Origin: a virus
Length of the DNA: 64,000 bases
Strand: one strand, 5' to 3'
IMG/VR virus record: IMGVR_UViG_3300024346_000045
Coordinates: 1 to 64,000 of that record
This document shows positions 37,421-46,398 of this stretch, piece by piece (the first letter of the stretch is position 1; each line of letters opens with the position of its first letter). Below the pieces are notes generated by a model that was not told the DNA's origin, made no database searches, and saw nothing but the letters and a program-made list of their open reading frames with translations. The translations under genes and the position numbers were made by a program.

Positions 37421-40125
37421 TGACTTATAAGATTAATAAAACCGATGGTAGCCTATTAACAGAAGTCATTGATAGTGCAATAGATACAACTGCAACTGAT
37501 ATTGCATTAATTGGTAAAAATGTTACAGGGTATGGCGAATTTCTAAATGAAAATTTTATAAAGATATTAGAAAATTTTGCTTCGACTACTGAACCTAATA
37601 ATCCCATAACCGGACAGTTATGGTTCGACACAAGTGAAAATCGATTAAAAGTATACGACGGTAATGGGTTTAGAATTGGCAGTGGTCCAATTGTATCAGG
37701 TTCGGCGCCTTTAAATCCGATTCAAGGAGACTTTTGGATCGACAGTGACGAAAACCAATTGTATTTCTATGACGGAACTGATAGGCAATTAGCCGGCCCT
37801 ATCTATAAAAATAGTCAGGGTATAAGTGGGTTTACTGTAGAAACAATCTCCGATATAGATGGCAATCAAAAAACTATTGTTAAATTATGGGTTGCACAAA
37901 CGCTTATTGGTATTTTTAGCAAGTATACAGAATTCACTCCTGCTGCATTAATTCCTGGATTTAGTGGAACTATTAAACCTGGGTTTACCGCAGGAACACT
38001 TGACGGATTGCAATTCAATGTTACTGCTTCTACTGCTAATGCATTAATTGATAGCTTAGGAAATGTTAAACCTTCTTCTAGCTTTATGCTAACAGATGAA
38101 GATAATACTGCTACTGGAACGCAAACAATTCTCAATGCAATACCGTTAACATTAGGTCCTGGGGGCGAAACATCTGTTAACGTATCAGCCGGAACTTTTC
38201 AGATTAGAAGCGATCAAAACGGCCAAGACATTAAACTTACCACACGTCAATCTAGCTTACACTATGATGCAGTTACTATTAAGTCTGCATCTAACCGTGT
38301 TGGTATTTTTAATAATGCGCCGGATGTAATGCTACACATTGGAACTGTTCTATCGCCTGGCAGTGTAATTATCGAAGGCGACTTAACAGTTAACGGCACA
38401 TCAACAATTATTAATTCAACAACATTAGAAGTTGATGATAAATTAATTGAGTTATCTAAGACTGCAAGCCCGAGTGACACAATTGCCGACGGTGGTGGTA
38501 TTGTACTAAAAGGCGACACAGATCACTCGTTAACTTGGAATAATTCTACCGACGCATGGAATAGTAGTGAACATTTTAATATACCATTCCTTAAAGAATA
38601 TCGAATTAACGGAACTAAAATTTTAGATTCAACAAGTTTAGGTACCAGTGTTGTCTCGTCGAGTTTAACAAGTGTTGGCACATTAACTGAATTACAAGTT
38701 GATAATATTAATATTAATGGCGGTACAATTAGTTCTTCAGCAGGTAATATTACTCTTAGTCCTGCCGGTGCAGGTGTTGTCTCAGTAGCGTCAAGTAAAA
38801 TTACAAATGCATTGTCTCCTGATCCAGGAGACCCCTCGCATTATGTTGCAACTAAAGGTTACGTTGATAGTTTAATTTCTTATCCTTGGCAAGAAATTTT
38901 TGCAGCAGAATATGTTGCAGTAGCTAACGACAGATTATTGGTTGATACATCAAGTGGCCCAGTTCGAGTAGTTCTTCCAGACGATCCTGTAGAAGGCGAT
39001 ACGATTAGATTTTTAGATTTTTCTAGTACATTCGATTCTGATAATTTAACTGTTGCTAGATACAGAACTCCTAATTTAGCAACACTAGGCGGAACATCCG
39101 GAGCAATCGGAACTTATACAGGGTGTGCCACTTCTGCAGTTATAGGTTCGGGAGTAGGACTTGTTGTTAATGTAACTACTACAGTAACTGGTACAACATA
39201 CACTAGCACTAATACTTCTATAACAGTAACACAACACGGAACTGGTTATAAAAACGGTGATACTATTAAAATTTTAGGAACTGCGTTAGGTGGAACAACT
39301 CCGGTCAACGACTTAGTAGTTGACTTATCACTAATTAATATTTTAAGTTTCGATGATGACTTAATAATTAATGATGCTGATGCTGGCTTTGGATTAATTT
39401 ATTTAAATTACACACAAGGTTGGAAATACACTGAAGTTGCAAGTTTGCCTGCATCTATTTCTGCAGATATTGTTGGTAATGTAACAGGTAACGTTACTGG
39501 TAATGTTTTAGGTAACGTTACTGGTAATGTTTTAGGTAACGTTACTGGTAACTTAACAGGTTCAGTATTAACAGCATCTCAGAGTAATATTACTTCTGTA
39601 GGCACGTTAACGTTTTTAGATGTTAGCGGCGGAATTACTGGAGATTTAACTGGCAGTTTATTCTCTACATATGATAGTTCATTGATTTTAGATACCACAA
39701 CTGCGACATCTTTGTTTACTGGCAATGTGTTGGGAAATATTTCTAATGATTCGTTAACTGTTACAGGAACAAGCACCCTTACATTAGAATCTCAATCTAA
39801 TGCAATTTATGTAGTTTCTGGTAATTCAGGATTGCGTGTAAGTGCGTATGATAATACAGGAACTCAAGAGCAATATGCTGTACAAGTAACTCCGGGAGCA
39901 GCTTCGGGTCTACGTTCAACTACGCTACTGTTTGGCGATGTTGTTGTAAGTAACACAAGCACAAGCAACATAAACGGTTCTAGTTTTAGATTACCTAGCT
40001 ATACAGCCGCAGAATTAGCTGCAAGAACACTAACTTTCTTAAATTACGGAGAGCTAATTTATAACAGTGATACTAACAATGTTCAAGCATATATATCGCC
40101 CGGCACTTGGGTTAACATCGCTTAA
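37420..40125 (+). CDS. Tail fibre with repeat-rich shaft
   Basis: A 901-residue paralogue of its neighbours. The N-terminus has IGKNVTGYGEFLNENFIKIL and a NFASTTEPNNPITGQLWFDT module, then a second copy (NPIQGDFWIDSDENQLYFYDG). The shaft includes DVMLHIGTVLSPGSVIIEGD and DLTVNGTSTIINSTTLEVDD, a common trimeric fibre motif. Later come the GNVTGNVLGN repeats encoded by a 24-bp tandem repeat, and a terminal TLTFLNYGELIYNSDTNNVQ head. It is likely a trimeric side or short fibre. The receptor-binding end differs from that of the two paralogues. Confidence 0.78.
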   Translation: MTYKINKTDGSLLTEVIDSAIDTTATDIALIGKNVTGYGEFLNENFIKILENFASTTEPNNPITGQLWFDTSENRLKVYDGNGFRIGSGPIVSGSAPLNPIQGDFWIDSDENQLYFYDGTDRQLAGPIYKNSQGISGFTVETISDIDGNQKTIVKLWVAQTLIGIFSKYTEFTPAALIPGFSGTIKPGFTAGTLDGLQFNVTASTANALIDSLGNVKPSSSFMLTDEDNTATGTQTILNAIPLTLGPGGETSVNVSAGTFQIRSDQNGQDIKLTTRQSSLHYDAVTIKSASNRVGIFNNAPDVMLHIGTVLSPGSVIIEGDLTVNGTSTIINSTTLEVDDKLIELSKTASPSDTIADGGGIVLKGDTDHSLTWNNSTDAWNSSEHFNIPFLKEYRINGTKILDSTSLGTSVVSSSLTSVGTLTELQVDNININGGTISSSAGNITLSPAGAGVVSVASSKITNALSPDPGDPSHYVATKGYVDSLISYPWQEIFAAEYVAVANDRLLVDTSSGPVRVVLPDDPVEGDTIRFLDFSSTFDSDNLTVARYRTPNLATLGGTSGAIGTYTGCATSAVIGSGVGLVVNVTTTVTGTTYTSTNTSITVTQHGTGYKNGDTIKILGTALGGTTPVNDLVVDLSLINILSFDDDLIINDADAGFGLIYLNYTQGWKYTEVASLPASISADIVGNVTGNVTGNVLGNVTGNVLGNVTGNLTGSVLTASQSNITSVGTLTFLDVSGGITGDLTGSLFSTYDSSLILDTTTATSLFTGNVLGNISNDSLTVTGTSTLTLESQSNAIYVVSGNSGLRVSAYDNTGTQEQYAVQVTPGAASGLRSTTLLFGDVVVSNTSTSNINGSSFRLPSYTAAELAARTLTFLNYGELIYNSDTNNVQAYISPGTWVNIA
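39475..39560 (+). repeat. 24-bp in-frame tandem repeat in fibre gene
   Basis: Two exact copies of a 24-base unit begin at 39487 and 39511, with a partial third from 39535 and degenerate flanks. They encode alternating GNVTGNVL. In-frame repeats like this allow shaft length to change by slippage or recombination without loss of the frame. Confidence 0.85.
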
Positions 40126-40137
40126 TAAAAAAATAGA

Positions 40138-40145
40138 CATAAATA
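40138..40145 (+). promoter_or_regulatory. Late promoter-like box CATAAATA
   Basis: One mismatch from TATAAATA in the 41-base gap before the fibre gene at 40167; a TTTAGGAAA ribosome-binding stretch follows. Confidence 0.5.
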
Positions 40146-40166
40146 CACTAGTTTAGGAAATAGAGA

Positions 40167-41840
40167 ATGCCTTATACCATAGATAAATTCAACGGAACAA
40201 CAGTAACAGTAGTCGAAGACGGTACAATTGACAGTACCCTTGACATTAAACTGATTGGTAAAAACTACGCCGGTTACGGTGAAGTACAAAACGAAAACTT
40301 TGTGTTTTTGCTAGAAAATTTTGCAGGTACTAGCGCACCACCTCGCCCAATAGCAGGACAAATTTGGTATGATACAGGTACTAAAAAATTAAAGTTTTAT
40401 GACGGCGCAACTGCTCGTTGGAAAACTACTGGCGGAGCAGAATCTGCGACATCAGCTCCTGCGGGCCTAGCACAAGGCGATCTATGGTATGACTCGGTTA
40501 ACAAGCAAGTTTATGTTTACGATGGCAGCTCTTATATTTTAATTGGCCCGCAAGGTGTAGCCGGGTTAGGTACAACGCAGATGAAGTCTATCAGCGTAAC
40601 TGATAATGCTACAGGCGCAACTCATGGATTGGTACAAGGTATTGTCGACGGTGAAGTAATGTTTGTTGTTTCTAAAGACGAATTTACTTTAAGCACAGCT
40701 AGCGCAGTACTATTACCAAATTTTGGATTAATTAAGCAGGGTATTACATTAGTAAACACTGACAACAGTGATGGCATTACCGACGAACCGTCAGGACGAA
40801 TTTTTTGGGGAACCGTAAGTAATGCAAAAAAACTTAATGGTCTTGATGTTGATTCTTTTATCTTAAAAGAAGTTGGCGGCGTAAATTTCGATACAATTGT
40901 TAGATTCAGTGACGGTGGATATACTGTAGGCGATAGTGATGATTTATCAGTTAGCATTGATGCCGACGGCATAACTCCAGTTATCCAATCAACGATTAAC
41001 ACAACAATTAAGTTCAAAACAATTGCTAACACACCATTAGTGTTATCTGGAGCACACGTTTTACCGGGAGTAGCGTCTACTACTGATTTAGGATCTTCTG
41101 GAACTCCTTTTAGAGCAATTTATGGTAGTACATTTAGCGGAACATCAGCTAAAGCAGATCAGTTAAAAGTTGGTTCAGAATATGCTGATGCTAGTACTCT
41201 TTCTACTGCTGATACTGTAGTAGTTAGAACAAATACCGGCGCAATTAACGCAACATCGTTTTTAGGAAATGCAACATCTGCTACAACAGCTACAACCGCT
41301 ACCCAAGCTAATACACTACAAGTGGCAGTAGGAGTTTATAGAGCTGCATCGGTTGATACACCCGACAGTGGAACCCCAAATACAATTGCAGTTAGGACCG
41401 GCGACGGCGACTTATGTGCTACAGTATTTAGAGGAACAGCTACAGCAGCTTATTTTGCTGACTTAGCAGAAAAATATCTAGCAGATGATGATTATGAAAC
41501 AGGAACAGTGGTTACTGTAGGCGGCGCAGCAGAAGTTACAGCTTGTCAGTTAGGTGACAGAGCGTTTGGCGCAGTATCTGCAAATCCAGCATTTAAAATG
41601 AATGAAGGATTAGAGGGAGGTACTTACATTGCCCTTAAAGGCCGAGTTCCGGTTAAAGTTGTAGGCGCAGTAAGAAAAGGCGATAAATTGATAGCTGCCG
41701 GTAACGGGTGTGCAGGCCCTGCACATGTATTATTAAGAAATGCAATAGCCCGTGCTGATACATTTCCCGATACCTTTGCTATCGCACTAGAAAACAGCGA
41801 CGACGAAGGTGTTAAACTGGTTGAAGCAATTATACTTTAA
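40167..41840 (+). CDS. Tail fibre with DLAEKY C-terminal domain
   Basis: A 557-residue protein. The N-terminus carries the shared module (IGKNYAGYGEVQNENFVFLL, NFAGTSAPPRPIAGQIWYDT), a second QGDLWYDSVNKQVYVYDG copy and a VVSKDEFTLS segment. A shaft with YRAASVDTPDSGTPNTIAVR leads to the C-terminal domain: AYFADLAEKYLADDDYETGT, VSANPAFKMNEGLEGG, GRVPVKVVGAVRKGDKLIAAG. The C-terminal domain is homologous to that of the 33244-34155 fibre. The gene thus combines the N-terminus of one fibre type with the tip of another, evidence of module exchange. It has its own late promoter-like box. Confidence 0.78.
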   Translation: MPYTIDKFNGTTVTVVEDGTIDSTLDIKLIGKNYAGYGEVQNENFVFLLENFAGTSAPPRPIAGQIWYDTGTKKLKFYDGATARWKTTGGAESATSAPAGLAQGDLWYDSVNKQVYVYDGSSYILIGPQGVAGLGTTQMKSISVTDNATGATHGLVQGIVDGEVMFVVSKDEFTLSTASAVLLPNFGLIKQGITLVNTDNSDGITDEPSGRIFWGTVSNAKKLNGLDVDSFILKEVGGVNFDTIVRFSDGGYTVGDSDDLSVSIDADGITPVIQSTINTTIKFKTIANTPLVLSGAHVLPGVASTTDLGSSGTPFRAIYGSTFSGTSAKADQLKVGSEYADASTLSTADTVVVRTNTGAINATSFLGNATSATTATTATQANTLQVAVGVYRAASVDTPDSGTPNTIAVRTGDGDLCATVFRGTATAAYFADLAEKYLADDDYETGTVVTVGGAAEVTACQLGDRAFGAVSANPAFKMNEGLEGGTYIALKGRVPVKVVGAVRKGDKLIAAGNGCAGPAHVLLRNAIARADTFPDTFAIALENSDDEGVKLVEAIIL

Positions 41841-41852
41841 GGAATTACTAAA

Positions 41853-42875
41853 ATGGCAGGAAGAGGAACAAGAGCAACAGCAACGGACTATAATAATATT
41901 CAGGCTACCGTTGCTTCCGTAATGGGACTTGGCTCAACAACGACAGGGTATGGCCAACCGATAACTAGCACACAAGTTGTACCCGGTGCAGTTATTACAG
42001 TGGCTCAATGGACAACCTTAAGAAATGATCTTTCTAAAGCTCGTGTACACCAAACTAATGCTGCGGTAGTTGACGGGCTAGCTAGCATTTCAGCTAATAG
42101 AGGTAGTCCGTGGCAAACATTGCAAATAGTTACGGGCTCAACAACTATTAGTGAAGACATTCGTGATCAGTATAATCAGTTTTCATCCGGCATACAATCA
42201 AATAAAGATGTTATAGCAGCAACGGGTCAGTCCACTTCGGGTATAGCATTAACAAGTTCAACTAGAGTTACTGCATGGGGAACGGGAGCAACTCCTACTA
42301 GAACGCACACTTTTACAGTTACTTTTGCAGGATATACTAGCGGATCGTTAACAGTTCCTGCTGCTGATCATGCACGTTGTTTTTTCAACGCAGGCGGCCA
42401 AATAAATATTACAGCATCAAGAACTGGAACCGCAGCTACTACTAAAGATACTGATTGGACTAACATGCTATCTGGGTTTGGAACTTTTAGTTTTAAAAAC
42501 TCGTCTTGCTCAGTAACAGGATCAATTAATTCTCCAGGCTCGGTATCTGGCACTACTGGATTTAGTACATTAACAGTAGGCGCAGTAAGCCAAACGACAG
42601 TATTTACACAAGCATCTAGCGTATCTGTATATGCAGAAAACCGCTACACAGTTGGTGTAAGAAGACCGACAGCTAACACAATAGAATTTTCAGTAATATT
42701 TAACGATGCTGACACAGGTGATCGCCCAGTTCCAAGTCCTCCGGCACCGTTTGGTCCGCTAGTTGACGAATCAGTTACAGGTACACTAACTAGCACAATT
42801 ACTTGTACTAGGCCGTCTGGTTCGAATGTGGATGTTCCAGCACCGACTGCTGCTACTTCAGTAAATATAACCTAA
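41853..42875 (+). CDS. Virion structural protein, last gene of the late fibre operon
   Basis: A 340-residue protein starting MAGRGTRATATDYNNIQATV. The middle has TQWTTLRNDLSKARVHQ-like sequence (VAQWTTLRNDLSKARVHQTN) and WQTLQIVTGSTTISEDIRDQ. The C-terminal 200 residues are Ser/Thr/Gly-rich beta sequence ending in SNVDVPAPTAATSVNIT. Proteins with this N-terminus occur beside tail fibres in cyanophages and are labelled structural. It could be a fibre tip or decoration. A hairpin with a T run starts 24 bases after its stop. Confidence 0.6.
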   Translation: MAGRGTRATATDYNNIQATVASVMGLGSTTTGYGQPITSTQVVPGAVITVAQWTTLRNDLSKARVHQTNAAVVDGLASISANRGSPWQTLQIVTGSTTISEDIRDQYNQFSSGIQSNKDVIAATGQSTSGIALTSSTRVTAWGTGATPTRTHTFTVTFAGYTSGSLTVPAADHARCFFNAGGQINITASRTGTAATTKDTDWTNMLSGFGTFSFKNSSCSVTGSINSPGSVSGTTGFSTLTVGAVSQTTVFTQASSVSVYAENRYTVGVRRPTANTIEFSVIFNDADTGDRPVPSPPAPFGPLVDESVTGTLTSTITCTRPSGSNVDVPAPTAATSVNIT

Positions 42876-42893
42876 CCACATTCACTTAAAAGT

Positions 42894-42923
42894 TTGACCT
42901 CCTAAGATAAAATAGTATATAAT
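42894..42923 (+). promoter_or_regulatory. Sigma70-type promoter TTGACC-18-TATAAT inside a hairpin
   Basis: TTGACC (42894-42899) and TATAAT (42918-42923) are separated by 18 bases. The -10 box forms the apex of a long inverted repeat. Transcription would start near 42930, inside the right arm, giving a leader of only about 15 bases that contains AGGAG before the GTG at 42945. Confidence 0.8.
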
Positions 42924-42944
42924 ACTATTATCTTAGGAGTTTTT
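42899..42944 (+). terminator. Long hairpin plus T5: terminator and ribosome-site lock
   Basis: The left arm CTCCTAAGATAA (42899-42910), a 2-base bulge and TAGTAT pair with ATACTA and TTATCTTAGGAG (42928-42939) around a 3-base loop, then TTTTT (42940-42944). That is 18 pairs followed by a U run, a good intrinsic terminator for the late fibre operon. The 3' arm contains AGGAG, the ribosome binding site of the next gene, so read-through mRNA would hide it. Confidence 0.8.
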
Positions 42945-43295
42945 GTGGATACAAAATTAGAAAAAGCATTTGAAATTGCCAATTATATGGCATCTCTTGC
43001 AGCCCAAAAATATATTCTCAAGGAAGAATATTGTCAAGCATTAATCTTTTATCATAATGGCGGTACATTTACTGCTACTCGAGAACTGATTAATTTTGTA
43101 AAAACACTAGTTGATTTAACTAATTCTGAGACATCAGTACTAGTTGACAATAATGATATTCCAATTGATATAGAAAACTTATCTCAATTTTTAGAGCTTG
43201 CCTTGTCAAAATATACGTTTGCAGTAAACGGATATTATACTAAGTACTCTCAACTAAGAAAAAGTAAATCTGTTGAAAGTTTAATGAGATTATGA
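42945..43295 (+). CDS. Conserved small protein of unknown function
   Basis: A 116-residue, mostly helical protein with YILKEEYCQALIFYHNGGTF and TRELINFVKTLVDLTN. I recall similar small proteins in aquatic T4-like phages, without a known role. The start is GTG: AGGAG lies 5 bases upstream and no ATG precedes the conserved part. It opens the accessory island and is controlled by the hairpin-embedded promoter. The stop overlaps the next start as ATGA. Confidence 0.65.
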   Translation: MDTKLEKAFEIANYMASLAAQKYILKEEYCQALIFYHNGGTFTATRELINFVKTLVDLTNSETSVLVDNNDIPIDIENLSQFLELALSKYTFAVNGYYTKYSQLRKSKSVESLMRL

Positions 43296-44113
43296 CTAAA
43301 GGAGTAGTGCTGTTTGCACACAATAACGAAGAAGTTGACTATATTAAGATAGCAACATATGCTGCTGATCGAATAAAATTATTTTTAAACGTCCCCGTCA
43401 CGCTAATTACTAACAGCACTGACTCTTCGTTAGCTAATAAATTTGATAATGTTATTGTTGTAAATACTTCGTCCCCATATACAAAATATTTTTATAACGG
43501 TTCACTAGCAGGAAAACATCTAACTTGGAATAATGTTTCTCGTGCCGACGTCTATGAATTAACTCCGTACACTGAAACATTGGTGATCGATGTTGATTAT
43601 ATAATTAACTCTAACATATTAGACTATTGCTGGAACCAACCCAGTGATTTTTTAATTTTCCAACGAAGTGTAGATTTAGCTCCCTGGCGAGATAATAGTG
43701 AATTTCTTAAAGTAAGCGAACATTCAATTCCTTTTTATTGGGCAACTGTTTTCTTTTTCAGAAAAACTTCACTAAACGAATTATTTTTTACATTAATTAA
43801 AGAAATTAGAAAAAACTGGAATTATTATACAACACTATACCAGATTCGTAGCACTAATTTTAGAAACGATTTAGCTTTTAGCATTGCTATTCACATGATG
43901 AACGGATTTAGCAGCGGGGTTTTTGCCAGCCATATTCCTGGTAAGTTGTTTTTTACAACTGATAGAGACTTGTTAATCGAATCGAACAACGGTTCGATGC
44001 ATTTTCTTTTAGAAAATGCAAACTCGACTGGCGGTTACATTTCTGTAAAAACTAATAATACAGACATTCATGTAATGAACAAATATAGTTTGATGGAATT
44101 AGTTAATGAGTAA
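43292..44113 (+). CDS. Glycosyltransferase-like protein (GT-A, DxD)
   Basis: A 273-residue protein. An N-terminal Rossmann-like region (GVVLFAHNNEEVDYIKIATY, VPVTLITNSTDSS) leads to ETLVIDVDYIINSN at about residues 90-103, where DVD fits the metal- and nucleotide-sugar-binding DxD of GT-A glycosyltransferases. A hydrophobic and aromatic C-terminal region includes FYWATVFFFRKTSLNELFF. It is a paralogue of the next gene (same order of motifs). Donor and acceptor are unknown; host-surface or virion glycosylation is the likely context. It overlaps both neighbours by a few bases. Confidence 0.68.
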   Translation: MTKGVVLFAHNNEEVDYIKIATYAADRIKLFLNVPVTLITNSTDSSLANKFDNVIVVNTSSPYTKYFYNGSLAGKHLTWNNVSRADVYELTPYTETLVIDVDYIINSNILDYCWNQPSDFLIFQRSVDLAPWRDNSEFLKVSEHSIPFYWATVFFFRKTSLNELFFTLIKEIRKNWNYYTTLYQIRSTNFRNDLAFSIAIHMMNGFSSGVFASHIPGKLFFTTDRDLLIESNNGSMHFLLENANSTGGYISVKTNNTDIHVMNKYSLMELVNE

Positions 44114-44930
44114 AGGGCATATATTTTTAGCACAAAACGGAAATGTTGATTATGTTCGGCAGGCATGTGCGTTGGCATTAAGTATTAAAAAATTTAATAC
44201 TATTAATGAAACTTGCATTGTTACAAATGATGTAATTCCTAAAGAATACGAACATGCATTTGATTATGTTGTTAATATACCGTGGACTGACTCTGCTAAA
44301 GACTCTTCTTGGAAAATAGAGAATCGTTGGAAGATTATTCATGCTTCGCCATTTAAAGAAAATTTAGTGTATGATACAGATATGCTCTTATTGAATTCTA
44401 ATGATCATTGGTGGCATTCATTTAAAGGTAAAAGTTTATCATTTACTACTAATGTGGTAGATTATAATGGTAAAATTATTACAGATGATTACTATCGAAA
44501 AGTCTTTACAGGAAATAATTTACCTAACATTTATACTGGTTGCTTTTATTTTAAAAAAGATGCAGTAGCATATGAGTTTTTTAAATGGTTGGAAGTAATT
44601 GTAAAAAATTGGACAGAAATTTATAAGAAACATTTAGATGTTAGTCCGCAAAAGTTTTTAAGTATCGATGTTAGTGCAGCATTGGCATACATTTATATGG
44701 ATAATACAGCTGATATTTCCATCAACCATTGCGTACCAACATTTACGCATATGAAACCAGCGATTCAGGGATGGAAAAATATACCATCTCTTTGGTCTAG
44801 TACAATTTATTCGAGTTTTAATAACGAATGTCAGTTAAAGGTTGGCGGAATGATGCAACAAGGGTTATTCCATTATGTTGAAGATGAGTTTTTGCAAGAG
44901 CATATGCTAAAAAAGTTAATGAGAAAATAA
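44106..44930 (+). CDS. Glycosyltransferase-like protein (GT-A, DxD)
   Basis: A 274-residue paralogue of the preceding gene. It has GHIFLAQNGNVDYVRQACAL, ETCIVTNDVIPKEYEHAFDY and ENLVYDTDMLLLNS with DTD as DxD candidate. A YTGCFYFKKDAVAYEFFKWL segment matches the FFFRK-like region of the paralogue, and THMKPAIQGWKN near the end could contribute acceptor or metal contacts. The last base of the stop overlaps the next ATG. It may add a second sugar in the same chain as its neighbour; this is inference. Confidence 0.68.
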   Translation: MSKGHIFLAQNGNVDYVRQACALALSIKKFNTINETCIVTNDVIPKEYEHAFDYVVNIPWTDSAKDSSWKIENRWKIIHASPFKENLVYDTDMLLLNSNDHWWHSFKGKSLSFTTNVVDYNGKIITDDYYRKVFTGNNLPNIYTGCFYFKKDAVAYEFFKWLEVIVKNWTEIYKKHLDVSPQKFLSIDVSAALAYIYMDNTADISINHCVPTFTHMKPAIQGWKNIPSLWSSTIYSSFNNECQLKVGGMMQQGLFHYVEDEFLQEHMLKKLMRK

Positions 44931-45478
44931 TGTCAGCACCTGTTATATATTCTACATCTTTCGTATATTATGATATCAATGGAAAATTGTACGGGTTAGG
45001 CAATGTACCCTCAACTGAATACAAAAATTTTGAAATTGATAACAGTTTAGTCGAAGATTTTTATCTATTAAAGAAGCAATTAACTAATTATAATATAGAA
45101 TATTTTTATAATATAAGTAAAGGCATTGATGAGCCCGAAGAAGAAATTAAATTAATTGATACGTCGTTGTCTTTACATATAATTGGCAGGACTATTGCTT
45201 ATAATAATGAAATAACAATAGAGCATAATTCTAAATGGGTTATACAAGTTAGGGAAGATGTTAAAGAAAAGCTCGATATTATTCCTAATTTAATATTTTT
45301 TGTATGTAAACCCGACGATCCGTACTTTTTATATAGACACTTTTCAGTTGATACGTCTTTATTAAAAGTACAACCGGTTGAAATTGATTTTCAACTTCCC
45401 ATAGAACATAATTTACAAATTATAAGTTTAGCTACAATAAGAAAATTTAACAGCTACGGCATAAAGGAGATAGCATGA
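44930..45478 (+). CDS. Unknown protein of the accessory island
   Basis: A 182-residue acidic protein beginning MSAPVIYSTSFVYYDINGKL. No motif, signal peptide or membrane helix is recognised. The C-terminal half is beta-rich (LIFFVCKPDDPYFLYRHFSV, then VEIDFQLPIEHNLQ). Overlaps with both neighbours (TAATG upstream, ATGA downstream) place it inside the glycosyltransferase operon, so it may be an accessory factor of those enzymes. Confidence 0.55.
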   Translation: MSAPVIYSTSFVYYDINGKLYGLGNVPSTEYKNFEIDNSLVEDFYLLKKQLTNYNIEYFYNISKGIDEPEEEIKLIDTSLSLHIIGRTIAYNNEITIEHNSKWVIQVREDVKEKLDIIPNLIFFVCKPDDPYFLYRHFSVDTSLLKVQPVEIDFQLPIEHNLQIISLATIRKFNSYGIKEIA

Positions 45479-46398
45479 GCCAGAAATTTAAAGTCACGGA
45501 TTGTGATGTAATATACCTAAGTTACGATGAACCCAATGCTGAAGAAAATTATGCAGATTTATTAACAAAGATTCCGTGGGCAAAACGTGTTCATGGTGTA
45601 GAAGGAAGTGACGCTGCTCATAAAGCGTGTGCTAGATTATCAGAAACAGAACGATTAGTGGTAATCGACGGTGACAATAAAATTCGTCCTGAATTTATTA
45701 GTCAAGAAATTGACTTTATCGACGAAGTAGATCTCTCTAAGAGTGTTATTAGTTGGGGCGCTCAGAATGTTATCAATAATCTAATCTACGGTAACGGTGG
45801 AATCAAGTCTTGGCCTAAGCAACTAGTTCTAGAAATGAAAACTCATGAGGCTGCTGAAGCTGACAATGCTAAAACTCAAGTAGATTTTTGTTGGGACATT
45901 AACTATATCCAGATGGATTTTTGTATGAGTTATGTGCATAACAATGCTACTGCTCAACAGGCATGGCGAGCAGGATTCCGCGAAGGTGTCAAGATGGGAT
46001 TACTTGAAGGCAGCAAGGCAGATCCTGCTACGTTTACAAAACAAGTACATTGGAAAAACTATCATAGGCTGCTAACATGGATGAATGTTGGTGCAGATGT
46101 AGTAAATGGTATGTATGCAATGTACGGTGCAAGACTAGGTTGTTTTATGACTAACTGTACTGATTGGGATTATTTGTTAGTTCGTGATTTTACATGGCTA
46201 AACGACCTATGGAACACTAAGGTGCATAAGATGTCTTTAGGTGACGTTGAAAGAGAATGTATCGAGTTAGCTCAGTATATGAATAAACATTTAGGATTAC
46301 CCGTTGGACGTTATCTAGATACTGAACAAAGTAAGTTTTTTAAAGAAGTTTATCGAAGCCCGCCGAGAATGCCTAATAATTTTATTGTTAAAAAATAA
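45475..46398 (+). CDS. Glycosyltransferase-like protein, DGD type
   Basis: A 307-residue protein with VIYLSYDEPNAEENYADLLT, AKRVHGVEGSDAAHKACARL and LVVIDGDNKIRPEF. The order (SYxEPNAEENW, RVHGV, helix, hydrophobic strand then DGD) is that of GT-A-fold nucleotide-sugar enzymes, with DGD as the metal site. A second conserved block is SWGAQNVINNLIYGNGGIKS. It is a paralogue of the next gene. The substrate is unknown. The start overlaps the previous stop as ATGA; a good AAGGAG precedes it. Confidence 0.66.
   Translation: MSQKFKVTDCDVIYLSYDEPNAEENYADLLTKIPWAKRVHGVEGSDAAHKACARLSETERLVVIDGDNKIRPEFISQEIDFIDEVDLSKSVISWGAQNVINNLIYGNGGIKSWPKQLVLEMKTHEAAEADNAKTQVDFCWDINYIQMDFCMSYVHNNATAQQAWRAGFREGVKMGLLEGSKADPATFTKQVHWKNYHRLLTWMNVGADVVNGMYAMYGARLGCFMTNCTDWDYLLVRDFTWLNDLWNTKVHKMSLGDVERECIELAQYMNKHLGLPVGRYLDTEQSKFFKEVYRSPPRMPNNFIVKK

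Noticed and set aside
39475-39560. CRISPR-like repeat
   Set aside because: The repeats are contiguous, in frame and coding (GNVTGNVL); there are no spacers.
32375-42875. Diversity-generating retroelement variable region in the fibres
   Set aside because: No reverse transcriptase gene or template repeat is present in the window, and no fibre end shows the expected adenine-biased variable pattern that I could identify by eye.
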